From positions 319,214-383,213 of the forward strand of contig NZ_CALYPR010000002.1 of NCBI RefSeq assembly GCF_945277285.1: a stretch of 64,000 bases of DNA, given 5' to 3'. A model generated the notes under the pieces. The model was not told the DNA's origin. It did not search any database and saw only the letters and a program-made list of their open reading frames with translations. Positions within the stretch are counted from its first letter, which is position 1. Each line of letters opens with the position of its first letter. Origin of the DNA: an uncultured Bartonella sp. (lineage in GTDB: Bacteria > Pseudomonadota > Alphaproteobacteria > Rhizobiales > Rhizobiaceae). Positions 38,428 through 47,118 of the stretch are shown one piece after another. The translations under genes and the position numbers were made by a program.

Positions 38428-39696
38428 ATGAGTGAGTTTGTTCAGGATGTCGCTAAAGCTGCCAAAGCTTTGCGCAGTCTTTTTGACGAAACCCCGCTGC
38501 AGCGGAATGAATTTTTAAGCCAAAAATATGATGCAGAAATTTACCTCAAGCGTGAAGATCTGACACCGGTTCGCTCCTATAAAATTCGTGGTGCGTTCAA
38601 TTTTATTTCACAAATGCTCGACAAGGTTGCGCCGGAGGCTGCATTTGTTTGCGCTTCGGCCGGCAATCATGCACAAGGCTTGGCATTTGCATGTCACCAT
38701 TTTCAACGCAAAGGCGTTATCTTTATGCCGGTGACAACACCGCAGCAAAAGATTGACAAGACGCGCACATTTGGCGGCAAATTTATTGAGATACGCTTGA
38801 TTGGTGATACATTCGACCAGTGTTATGCGGCTGCCAAAGCATTTGTTGCCGAGGGTGGCGGGGTTATGGCACCGCCTTTTGACGATAAGCGTATTGTGAC
38901 TGGACAGGCAACTGTCATGTATGAGGCGGCCCAACAGTGGCAAGAGCTTGTTGGCGATCAGAAACCTGATTTGGTCATTATTCCGGTGGGCGGTGGCGGG
39001 CTGGCAAGCGGTATCAGCCATTTTATCCGTGAAAGTGGTTGGACAACAACCCATATCCGTTTTGCCGAACCGGAAGGGGCCGCAAGCCTTTTTACCACTC
39101 TCAAGGAAGGTAAACGCATCAAACTTGACGAGGTTGATACATTTGTTGACGGGGCGGCCGTTGCCCAGATAGGTGAATTGAACTTTGATATGCTTAAAGG
39201 CTTTTCTCCTTTTGATGTTACTATTGTTCCGGAAAATCGCCTTTGCGCGACAATGATCGAGATGCTGAATGTGGAAGGCATTGTGCTTGAGCCGGCTGGC
39301 GGCCTTTCTATCGACGCATTGAAAAGCATTTCCCCGCAAGATTTGAAGGGCAAAAAAGTTCTGCTTATCATTTCTGGCGGAAATTTCGATTTTGAACGTT
39401 TGCCGGAAGTTAAAGAGCGGGCATTGCGCTATCAGGGGCTGAAGAAATATTTTATTTTCCGGTTTCCGCAACGGCCGGGTGCATTACGCGGATTTCTTGA
39501 CCAGTTAGGTCCGGACGATGATGTCGCACGGTTTGAATACTTAAAAAAATCGGCACGCAATTTCGGTTCTGTCCTTATTGCGATTGAAACAAAAAGGTTC
39601 GAGAATTTTGCGGTTCTCGAAGCAAAGTTCAAAGAGCTCGGTTGGGCTTACCGTGACATTACCAATGACAGGGTATTGTTCGATTATATTATTTAA
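38428..39696 (+). CDS. ilvA: Threonine ammonia-lyase (biosynthetic type)
   Basis: IlvA converts threonine to 2-oxobutyrate, the first committed step to isoleucine, with pyridoxal phosphate. In the 422-residue chain the PLP lysine is in PVRSYKIRGAFNFI (near residue 52), ASAGNHAQGLAFAC binds the cofactor, and the glycine loop PVGGGGLASG binds its phosphate. The C-terminal 90 residues form one ACT-like regulatory domain (FIFRFPQRPGALRGFLDQLGPDDD...VLIAIETK), as in the shorter IlvA form, which implies feedback control by isoleucine. With ilvC at 16-17 kb it supports branched-chain synthesis. An exported-protein gene follows after 36 bases. Confidence 0.94.
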   Translation: MSEFVQDVAKAAKALRSLFDETPLQRNEFLSQKYDAEIYLKREDLTPVRSYKIRGAFNFISQMLDKVAPEAAFVCASAGNHAQGLAFACHHFQRKGVIFMPVTTPQQKIDKTRTFGGKFIEIRLIGDTFDQCYAAAKAFVAEGGGVMAPPFDDKRIVTGQATVMYEAAQQWQELVGDQKPDLVIIPVGGGGLASGISHFIRESGWTTTHIRFAEPEGAASLFTTLKEGKRIKLDEVDTFVDGAAVAQIGELNFDMLKGFSPFDVTIVPENRLCATMIEMLNVEGIVLEPAGGLSIDALKSISPQDLKGKKVLLIISGGNFDFERLPEVKERALRYQGLKKYFIFRFPQRPGALRGFLDQLGPDDDVARFEYLKKSARNFGSVLIAIETKRFENFAVLEAKFKELGWAYRDITNDRVLFDYII

Positions 39697-39732
39697 TTTA
39701 ATTGAACGGTTAGATTTAAAAAGGTTGCTCCA

Positions 39733-40263
39733 ATGAAGCTCATTTCTTCGCTTATTTTTACGACAGCATGTGTAGTGTCTGGCAGTGGATTTGCTATTGC
39801 CGGAGAGCTCAATTCAATTCAGAAAGCAGAATTGAACGGTATGGTTGCTGAAATCAACAATGCGGCCGAGCACAAGGATATGAACTTCATTGCCAACAAT
39901 ATGCCGGAACGTCTTTTTAAAGAAATGGCGCGCCGACTGAATATGGATGAAGCCGCCCTGAAACAGAATTTTCTCAAACAACTGGATAGCCAGTTTTCAA
40001 ATCTGCCAGCGGGCGCTTATCATCTTGATGCGGATAAAATAGATTATCGCCAAACATCAAAAGGCATTCCTTATGCACTTGTGCCGACAAGGGTTGAAAC
40101 AAAAGAAACAATTGCCGAATATCCGACATTGGCTATTATTGATAATACCAAATGGCATCTGATCTATGGTGGACAGAAAACCGTGCAAAATCCGGTATTT
40201 CAGGAAATCTATCCTGATTATCAGGATGTGAATATTCCGCAGGAAAAAATCACCCGTAAATAG
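39733..40263 (+). CDS. Exported protein of unknown function
   Basis: A 176-residue protein with a clear signal peptide (KLISSLIFTTACVVSGSGFAIA) and a soluble, mostly helical then beta-rich mature part (MNFIANNMPERLFKEMARRLNMDEAALKQ; later LVPTRVETKETIAEYPTLAIIDNTKWHLIYGG). The pattern of an alpha-helical start followed by strands ending in WHLI resembles small periplasmic NTF2-like or stress-associated folds, but I do not recognise the family. It lies 36 bases after ilvA on the same strand and may share its transcript, without evident functional link. Confidence 0.8.
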   Translation: MKLISSLIFTTACVVSGSGFAIAGELNSIQKAELNGMVAEINNAAEHKDMNFIANNMPERLFKEMARRLNMDEAALKQNFLKQLDSQFSNLPAGAYHLDADKIDYRQTSKGIPYALVPTRVETKETIAEYPTLAIIDNTKWHLIYGGQKTVQNPVFQEIYPDYQDVNIPQEKITRK

Positions 40264-40646
40264 GCTATGATCAGAAATTATATTCTTTGTCATTGTAAGT
40301 TTTGTAAAAATACGCCATCAGAAAGGGTCGGGCGTTGGTTGCACTCGACAAGATGTGGCCAGTAAATAATTGTCTGAATCAATGTATTTTCATTATTCTT
40401 CATGAAAAAGCTGTTGCATTTTTAATGGCGTTGAAGGATAAGGTGTCGTGTGATGCTTGGGTTGGATTGCCAACTTTCTGAAAGGGACTTTGTGGCATCA
40501 TTCACCTTGGTTGAGGTGTTCATTGGTCGCGCAAGTCGCTTACGGTTTTATCCTCAAGCGTTTCGTCCTTGTTTTTGACTGTTTGAGCCTTCCGGTTGCG
40601 CGGAAGCTCAGGATTTAAAAGCCTGCCATATGAATAATGGCTGGCA
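40264..40646. other. Intergenic region before the DEAD-box helicase gene
   Basis: No gene seen. This is a usual place for the long 5' leader of cold-induced RNA-helicase genes, but no defined structure could be established by eye. Confidence 0.4.
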
Positions 40647-42092
40647 ATGAAAGATTTTATTTTGAAAATACAAAATTCAAATGCCTTCGAGGCATTGGGT
40701 GTATCACCTATTCTTGCTAAAAACCTGCTGAAAGCCGGTATGAATGCGCCAAAGCCCATTCAGGAACAGGCAATTCCGGCGATGCTTGCTGATTGTGATA
40801 TTCTGGGCATTGCGCAAACCGGTTCAGGCAAAACTTTTGCTTTTGGTTTGCCAGTGCTTACCAAAATTCTCTCGATGGGTGACAAACGCCGCCCGAAAAC
40901 AGCGCGTGCATTGATTTTGGCACCAACGCGTGAATTGGCTGTCCAGATTGAAGAAGCCATCCACATGGTTTCCAAGGGAACGCATCTTTCAACTTGCCTT
41001 GTTCTTGGCGGTGTTTCGCGAAACGGCCAGGTCAAACGCATGGCACAGGGTATTGATGTGCTCATTGCCACACCGGGGCGGCTGATGGATTTGGTGCGTG
41101 AAAAAAACATCGATTTATCCGGCACCCATTATCTTGTTCTTGATGAAGCAGACCGGATGTTGGATATGGGCTTTATCAAAGATGTGCGCCAGATCGCGAA
41201 ACTTGTTGATAAAAACCGCCAGACAGCTTTGTTTTCAGCAACGATGCCAAGCGAGATCGAGAAGCTCGCACAGACTTTGCTTCATGATCCGGTTTATATT
41301 GAAGTGGCAAGACAAGGCACAACAGCCGCTGAAATCAATCAGGTGCTGCATACCGTTGATCGGCGTGACAAAAAGGATGTTCTCAACAAGCTTCTTACCA
41401 ACCCATCGCTAAGTTCGGTCATTGTTTTTACACGGACAAAACATGGTGCCGATTCAGTTACAAGAAATCTTGCCAAAACGGGCTATTCGGTTGCTGCCAT
41501 CCATGGTAACAAATCGCAAAATGCGCGGCAAAAGGCATTAAAAGGTTTTCGCGACGGCACGGTGCGCATTCTGGTTGCAACCGATATTGCAGCCCGCGGC
41601 ATTGATGTGCCCGGCATCAGTCACGTTATCAATTACGAGCTTCCCGACGAGGCAGAAAGCTATGTGCACCGGATCGGACGCACCGGCCGCAATGGTGCCC
41701 ATGGCGAAGCCATTACGCTTTATGATGCGAGCATTGAAAGCGCCCGTTTGAAAGCAGTCGAGCGGGTCATCCGGATGAAATTGGTGCGTGAAGATGTGCC
41801 ACCACAATTCGGGCCGCTGCCTGTCAAACCGCACAATGAACAGAAAACCGATGAAGAGAATAAAAAAGGCGGAAGACAAAACAGTCATCGGGTAAAAAAC
41901 AGGCAGCATCATCGCAGACAGTCTTCAGCTGAAAGTGCTGATTTTGGGACATCTGAAGGCCTTAAAACCGTAAAAGCCGGACACAAAAAAGCTCATGTGA
42001 AAGACGATCAGCCGGTGGCCTCAAAAAGAAAAAGGCCAAACAGCCGCAAAAAACCGGTAAGATTTAGAAAATCGGTAAAACGCGCAGCCTAA
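40647..42092 (+). CDS. DEAD-box RNA helicase (RhlE type)
   Basis: An ATP-dependent RNA helicase of 481 residues for ribosome assembly or RNA turnover. All motifs are visible: the Q motif with the upstream Phe (FEALGVSP...PIQEQAIPAML), AQTGSGKT, PTRELAVQ, TPGRLMD, VLDEADRMLDMGF, SAT, and in the second domain IVFTRTKHGAD, ATDIAARGIDVPG and YVHRIGRTGRNG. The C-terminal 100 residues are a disordered Lys/Arg-rich RNA-binding tail (ending RKKPVRFRKSVKRAA), typical of RhlE-like proteins. It is transcribed alone. The exact paralogue (RhlE, RhlB or CsdA) is not settled by motifs. Confidence 0.92.
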   Translation: MKDFILKIQNSNAFEALGVSPILAKNLLKAGMNAPKPIQEQAIPAMLADCDILGIAQTGSGKTFAFGLPVLTKILSMGDKRRPKTARALILAPTRELAVQIEEAIHMVSKGTHLSTCLVLGGVSRNGQVKRMAQGIDVLIATPGRLMDLVREKNIDLSGTHYLVLDEADRMLDMGFIKDVRQIAKLVDKNRQTALFSATMPSEIEKLAQTLLHDPVYIEVARQGTTAAEINQVLHTVDRRDKKDVLNKLLTNPSLSSVIVFTRTKHGADSVTRNLAKTGYSVAAIHGNKSQNARQKALKGFRDGTVRILVATDIAARGIDVPGISHVINYELPDEAESYVHRIGRTGRNGAHGEAITLYDASIESARLKAVERVIRMKLVREDVPPQFGPLPVKPHNEQKTDEENKKGGRQNSHRVKNRQHHRRQSSAESADFGTSEGLKTVKAGHKKAHVKDDQPVASKRKRPNSRKKPVRFRKSVKRAA

Positions 42093-42151
42093 TTTTTATT
42101 TTCCGCTAGCCGGTCAAATTCATTCTGGCTTCTTAAAGGGGAAACGGAATA

Positions 42152-42301
42152 ATGAAACGGCTCACATTGAATAATATTTCTAGCAAATTGATCGCGAAAG
42201 TCCGGGAAAAAATTGATTGTTTTCGAACTTTCGGTTGTACTCATGTAGCTGAAAAAAAATATGGTGGCGAAGAAAATAATTTTTCTTTTGCAAAACGCTA
42301 A
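42152..42301 (+). CDS. Possible small protein, 49 residues
   Basis: Too short for the ORF track: an ATG at 42152 with AAGGGG and then ACGGAAT upstream opens a 49-codon frame ending TAA at 42299-42301. The predicted peptide starts MKRLTLNNISSKLIAKVREKI and is basic, with cysteines in CFRTFGC. I do not recognise it. It lies between the helicase and sseA, on their strand. The good ribosome site is the only support. Confidence 0.35.
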   Translation: MKRLTLNNISSKLIAKVREKIDCFRTFGCTHVAEKKYGGEENNFSFAKR

Positions 42302-42498
42302 CTAAATTGGCAATGGCGGTTGACAGAAAATTTTAACATCGGGAACAAAAATTTTTTGGCATTTTATTTTTCATGAATAGAAATACAATGGAAAGTATTG
42401 CATCATCAAGCGACTCCGCTACTATATTTTTTTGAAATCCTGTCAAAAATCTCATTCGTCTGTTACAGTCAATATTGATCGAAAACCGGAATTTTATC

Positions 42499-43359
42499 AT
42501 GGAAGAACATAGCGAATACATAGTTTCAGCCGATTGGTTAAAATCACGTCTGGGGCAACCTGATCTTTCCGTTCTTGATGCATCGTGGTATTTGCCAGCA
42601 GCAAAACGCAATGGTTTGGAGGAATATAAAAAGGCCCATATTCCGGGAACGGTATTCTTTGATCATGACAAGGTTTGCGACGAAACATCGGGCTTGCCCC
42701 ACACTTTGCCAAGTCCCGAAAAATTTGCCGAATTTGCAAGTAAAATGGGCGTCAATGCTGATGATACGATTGTTGTCTATGACGGGATCGGATTTTTTTC
42801 AGCCCCTCGGGCATGGTGGATGTTTCGTGTGATGGGGGCTAAGCAAGTTTTTGTCCTTGATGGCGGTTTTGCCAATTGGCAAAAAAAACACTATCCGGTA
42901 ACAAGTGAACCGACAAAAATCAAAAATGCGTTTTTTAAAGTCAATTATGACGCTGACAAGGTCGTTCTGATTGATGAAATGCGCCGCCTTGTCGACGGCG
43001 AAGAAATGCAGGTTGCCGATGCGCGCGGGCATAAACGGTTTTTTGGCGAAGAAGCCGAGCCAAGACCGGGAATGCGTTCGGGCCATATGCCGGGTGCCCA
43101 TAATATTCCGGCAACAACTTTATCCGTTGAAGGTAATTTCAAAGACTTAAGTCAAATTAAGACAATTTTTAAAGATGCCGGTATCAATGTTGCTGCGCCA
43201 GTTGTAACAACCTGCGGGTCAGGTGTAACGGCAGCGGTGCTGGCATTAGCGTTAGAATCTTTAGGTAATCACAATGTAAGGCTTTACGATGGCTCATGGA
43301 GCGAATGGGGTTCTAAAAAAGATACGCCAGTTGTTACGGGCAATGATAGGAACAGATAG
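42499..43359 (+). CDS. sseA: 3-mercaptopyruvate sulfurtransferase (rhodanese family)
   Basis: SseA moves sulfur from 3-mercaptopyruvate to cyanide or thiols. The 286-residue protein has two rhodanese domains. The N-terminal one has LSVLDASWYLPAAKRN...HIPGTVFFDHDKVCD. The catalytic one has VADARGHKRFFG, RSGHMPGAHNIPATT and the active-site loop TTCGSGVTAAVLALAL; CGSGVTA is the mercaptopyruvate-type loop, unlike CRKGVT of thiosulfate enzymes. The ATG at 42499 is chosen over TTG 42475 because CGGA precedes it and MEEHSEYIVSADWL fits family starts. The GNAT gene starts one base after its stop, so the pair form an operon. Confidence 0.92.
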   Translation: MEEHSEYIVSADWLKSRLGQPDLSVLDASWYLPAAKRNGLEEYKKAHIPGTVFFDHDKVCDETSGLPHTLPSPEKFAEFASKMGVNADDTIVVYDGIGFFSAPRAWWMFRVMGAKQVFVLDGGFANWQKKHYPVTSEPTKIKNAFFKVNYDADKVVLIDEMRRLVDGEEMQVADARGHKRFFGEEAEPRPGMRSGHMPGAHNIPATTLSVEGNFKDLSQIKTIFKDAGINVAAPVVTTCGSGVTAAVLALALESLGNHNVRLYDGSWSEWGSKKDTPVVTGNDRNR

Positions 43360-43360
43360 C

Positions 43361-43882
43361 ATGCCACATTTTCTCAAATCCCGTGTCACACATCTGGAAA
43401 TGTATGAACGTCCGCAAATTAGGGTGCCATCGCCACTCAATATGCAAGTTGCAATTATGCGCGCTTATCAAATGCCGGTGCATTTTTATCGCTATCTTTA
43501 TGAGCAGATCGGCAAACAACACCATTGGAATGTGCGTCGCAAAATGACTGATGAGGCATTGAAAGATCTCATTCAATCTGAAAATACTGTGGTGCAAATC
43601 CTCTATATTGGTGGTTGTCCGGCAGGTTTTGCAGAAACAAATTTGAAAGAGTTGCCAAAGTCTGCCGAAATTGTCTATTTCGGTTTGGTGCCTGATTATC
43701 AGGGCAGAGGATTGTCCTATTTCTTTTTCAACGAGGTTTTGCATTCTGCATGGGATGCTAATCCTGAAAAGGTCATTATTCAAACCAATACATTGGATAG
43801 CCCGCGAGCGTTACAATTGTACCAGAAGAGCGGATTTACCCCTGTAAGTTATAATGACGTGATGATCGAGCGCTGGGAATAA
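43361..43882 (+). CDS. GNAT-family N-acetyltransferase
   Basis: A 173-residue acetyltransferase. The acetyl-CoA pyrophosphate loop is VPDYQGRGLSYFFFNEVL (Q/RxxGxG/A type, near residues 108-125), and the C-terminal NTLDSPRALQLYQKSGFTPV segment is the usual last helix and strand. The substrate is unknown. The N-terminal part (HFLKSRVTHLEMYERP) is longer than in minimal GNAT proteins. The ATG at 43361 is one base beyond the sseA stop, so the ORF-track start at 43289, inside sseA, is rejected. A terminator follows 66 bases after the stop. Confidence 0.88.
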   Translation: MPHFLKSRVTHLEMYERPQIRVPSPLNMQVAIMRAYQMPVHFYRYLYEQIGKQHHWNVRRKMTDEALKDLIQSENTVVQILYIGGCPAGFAETNLKELPKSAEIVYFGLVPDYQGRGLSYFFFNEVLHSAWDANPEKVIIQTNTLDSPRALQLYQKSGFTPVSYNDVMIERWE

Positions 43883-43948
43883 ACTTTTAAAAACGCAGTT
43901 CTCAATGCGCTTGAAATTTTATCGCTTTATCAAAGTCGTTACAGCGAT

Positions 43949-43982
43949 CAACCTAGCGGTATGACCGCTTGGTTGTTTTTTC
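43949..43982 (+). terminator. Rho-independent terminator of sseA-GNAT
   Basis: AACCTAGCGGT and ACCGCTTGGTT form a stem with loop ATG (one T-T mismatch), followed by G and T6. Confidence 0.85.
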
Positions 43983-44059
43983 AAACTCGTCAAAACTATC
44001 ATCTAGCTGTAAATATTTTTTAAACCGTGTTGACGTTTTTCAGGATAAGCGAAACGGTT

Positions 44060-44250
44060 CTTTCTGTTGTGGTTCTCTTATGCCTGATCGGCCAAGAGCT
44101 AAGAGGGAATTCGGTGGGGATGTTAAATCATCCGGTTCCGAAGCTGCCCCCGCAACTGTAAACGGCTAGCTGAAATTCTTTATACCACTGGAATATTTTC
44201 CGGGAAGGTGAACTGAGGCGTTTATCCGTGAGCCAGGAGACCTGCCATGA
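44060..44250 (+). promoter_or_regulatory. Cobalamin (B12) riboswitch
   Basis: The conserved core is plain: AAGAGGGAATTCGGTG, GAAGCTGCCCCCGCAACTGTAA, the CCACTGG segment, GGGAAGGTG and the B12-box-like end GAGCCAGGAGACCTGCC (44229-44246). Downstream, before the metE ATG at 44354, GAGATC-GTCTT-GATCTC can form a hairpin that may be the expression platform. In bacteria such switches turn off metE when B12 is available. Confidence 0.95.
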
Positions 44251-44353
44251 CAAATATTGTCCACGGGCGGGGTGTCCCGGTTAGGCACTTCTTGAGATCG
44301 TCTTGATCTCTTGAGAGTCTACGCACTCTTCGCTCCCTTTATAGGGTAGAATT

Positions 44354-46686
44354 ATGACTTCAACACACATGAAAACTGCGATACTCGGTTTTCCTCGCAT
44401 CGGGGAAAAGCGTGAACTGAAATTTGCACTGGAAGATTTCTGGAACGGAAAAATTTCTGAACAGGAATTGTTACGGATAGCTTCTGCAATAAAAAAACGA
44501 CATTGGCAATTACAAAAAGATCTAAAAATAGATGTTATCCCGTCTAATGATTTTTCACTGTATGACCATGTTTCTGGATACAGCCTTTATGTTGGGGGCT
44601 ATCTCCGAGCAATATGTTAAAGAATGCGGCGGGATAAATCTTGAAACTTATTTTTCACTGGCGCGTGGTCGCAATTCGCATGAACCAGAAAGCGGCGACA
44701 AGCATGGCCAGGCACTCAAACCTTTGGAAATGACCAAATGGTTTGATACAAATTATCATTATATTGTTCCCGAAGTTGCCAAACACCAGCAATTCAAATT
44801 GTGGCCGAACAAAGTAATCGAGGATTTTATCAAAGCCAAGGCTATGGGAATTCTGACCCGCCCAGTCATATTGGGGCCGCTTACTTTTCTGTAATTGTCG
44901 AAATGTCAGGGGGAAGAATTTGAACTTCTGTCTTTATTGCAAAAACTAATTCCACTTTATCAGGATCTGTTCAAACAATTGCACGCGCTTGGCTGCGAAT
45001 GGGTGCAAATTGACGAACCCATTCTGGTAACCGACCTTGATGCGAATGCTAAAGGTGCTTTCAACTTTTTTTATAAAAATTTTTCGGATAGTTGCGTTTA
45101 TCCAAAAATAATGCTGGCCACCTATTTTGGTAACATTGGCGACAATCTTTCCACTGTTCTTTCGTTACCGGTCGATGGCATCCATATTGATTTGACTCGG
45201 GGAAAAGATGCGCGTGAAGCACTCCTTTGCCAAATGAAACAAAAACAAGTTCTGTCGCTCGGCATCATTGACGGGCGCAATATCTGGCGAAGAGATCTTT
45301 CCCGATTGGTAGAGCTCATAAAACCGGTTTTGGAAAAAATTGGTGCTGGCCGGATAGAGATTGCACCTTCCTGTTCGTTGCTTCACGTGCCAATTGATCT
45401 TGGAAAAGAAAGCGAAATTGATAATGAAATCAAGCCTTGGCTCGCATTTGCTGTGCAAAAACTTGAAGAACTTAATGTTTTGAATCAAGTTTTTTTCTGG
45501 TGAACATCGGGAAAACAATCAAAAGCTTGCAGAAAATAGCCAAATATTGAACTCACGCAAGAATTCAAAAAGAATCGTCAATCCAAAGGTTCAAAGTGAA
45601 GTGGCTTTGCTGGCATGTGAAGCTCTCCACCGCCATTCGCCATTTCATATAAGATATGGACGGCAAAAAGCAAAACTTCAATTGCCGCCTTTTCCAACAA
45701 CAACAATCGGTTCTTTTCCTCAATCGGCTGATGTCAGAAAAGCCCGCGCTGATTATCTTCATCACAATATGGATGAAAAATCTTATGACGACTTCATCAC
45801 AGAGAAAATCAGACAGGCTATTTTATGGCAGGAAAAAGTGGGGCTGGATGTTTTTGTTCATGGCGAATTCGAGCGCAATGATATGGTACAATATTTTTCC
45901 GAACAACTTGATGGCGTTGCCTTTACCATTCATGGTTGGGTGAAAAGTTATGGTTCCCGTTGTGTCAGGCCACCAATCATCTATGGTGATGTTTCAAGAC
46001 CTGCCTAGATGACTGTCAAATGGTGGCAGATTGCGCAATCTTTTACCGGTAAAATAGTAAAAGCCATGCTGACAGGGCCGGTGACAATTCTTAACTGGTC
46101 TTTTGTGCGCGATGACCAGCCACGATCTGCAACATGTGAACAAATAGCTTTGGCAATCAGAGCCGAGGTTAATGATCTTGAACAGGCCGGAGCAAAAATT
46201 ATCCAAATAGACGAGGCGGCATTGCGTGAAGGTTTGCCGTTACGAAAGCAGGAAAGGGCCGATTATCTCAATTGGGCTGTCCGGTGTTTTCAGATATGCG
46301 AAAGCGGCGTGAAAGATGAAACACAAATTCACACCCATATGTGTTATTCTGAATTCAATGATATTATCGAAGCCATTGCCGCTATGGATGCGGATGTAAT
46401 TTCTATAGAAGCGTCTCGCTCGCATATGGAAATTCTCGACATATTCAAAACGTTCAAATATCCTAACCAGATAGGCCCGGGAGTTTATGATATCCATTCG
46501 CCGCGCGTGCCCGAAACTTCCGAAATCCTGGAATTATTGGGAAAAGCTCTGGAGCATCTGGACGCCAAGCAACTTTGGGTTAATCCGGACTGTGGCTTGA
46601 AGACAGGACGTTGGAACGAAGTCAAACCGGCTATTGCCAATATGGTTGAAGCTGCACGGATACTTCGCAAAAATATAATGGTCTAA
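44354..46686 (+). pseudogene. metE: Inactivated cobalamin-independent methionine synthase (metE)
   Basis: The five consecutive frames 44354-44620, 44532-44894, 44895-45503, 45547-46008 and 46009-46686 together spell a nearly full-length MetE (about 755 codons). There are four lesions. An extra T in ATGTTTCTGG near 44571 shifts the frame between DHV and LDTAFMLGAIS. TAA at 44892 replaces a sense codon after GPLTFL. One T too many in the T7 run at 45490-45496 shifts the frame after LNQV. TAG at 46006 follows GDVSRPA. The C-terminal zinc ligands are still legible (THMCY and NPDCGLKTG). The remaining coding sequence is well preserved, so inactivation seems recent. Intact MetE makes methionine from homocysteine and methyl-tetrahydrofolate polyglutamate. 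Confidence 0.93.
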
Positions 46687-46690
46687 CAAA

Positions 46691-46726
46691 AAAAGGGGTG
46701 AAGGTAGTTATTATCTTCACCCCTTA
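46691..46726. terminator. Hairpin after the metE pseudogene
   Basis: GGGGTGAAG and CTTCACCCC form a 9-bp stem with an 11-base loop. The T tract is poor on the plus strand; the A7 upstream makes it a better terminator on the minus strand. Confidence 0.6.
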
Positions 46727-47118
46727 TGTATTAACAAAATTGGACTTCAAAAAAGACAGGATTTCACGCAACTCATATTTTGAAAGAAATCCTGGTAATT
46801 ATTAATGGTGTTTTTAAAAAAACTTCTTTTCTCTTTCAAGAGAGGCATGTGTTTTTAATAGTTAATGACTCAACCGAAATAGATGGTCGAAAAACCCTTT
46901 TTCAGTTTGAATAGAACACCGTGATAAAAATATCATAGAATAGAAAAATGTTAACTAAACTTGTTTTCCTTTTTTGATTATCACGTCTGTTTTGTAACGA
47001 CGCACTTGTTTTTTAGCAAATTTTGTGTTTTCGCTTTAAACTAAAGAAGAGTTTATGTTAGTGGCAAGGCCACAGTAGAAATCTTTTGAATTATTTTGGC
47101 GTGGGGATTTTTCGCAAA
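46727..47118. other. Intergenic region before the autotransporter gene
   Basis: No gene. It contains long T and A runs and presumably the autotransporter promoter. GGCAAGGCC near 47063 lies 55 bases before the start; its role is unknown. Confidence 0.4.

Noticed and set aside
38608-39471. 287-codon minus-strand frame inside ilvA
   Set aside because: Antisense shadow of a well-conserved gene; its product has no motif and no ribosome site.
44354-46686. metE breaks as mere sequencing error, or as separate small genes
   Set aside because: Two of the four lesions are in-frame stops outside homopolymer runs, so error alone does not explain them; the pieces join end to end into a single MetE, so separate genes are not plausible. 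Error at the T7 run alone cannot be excluded.
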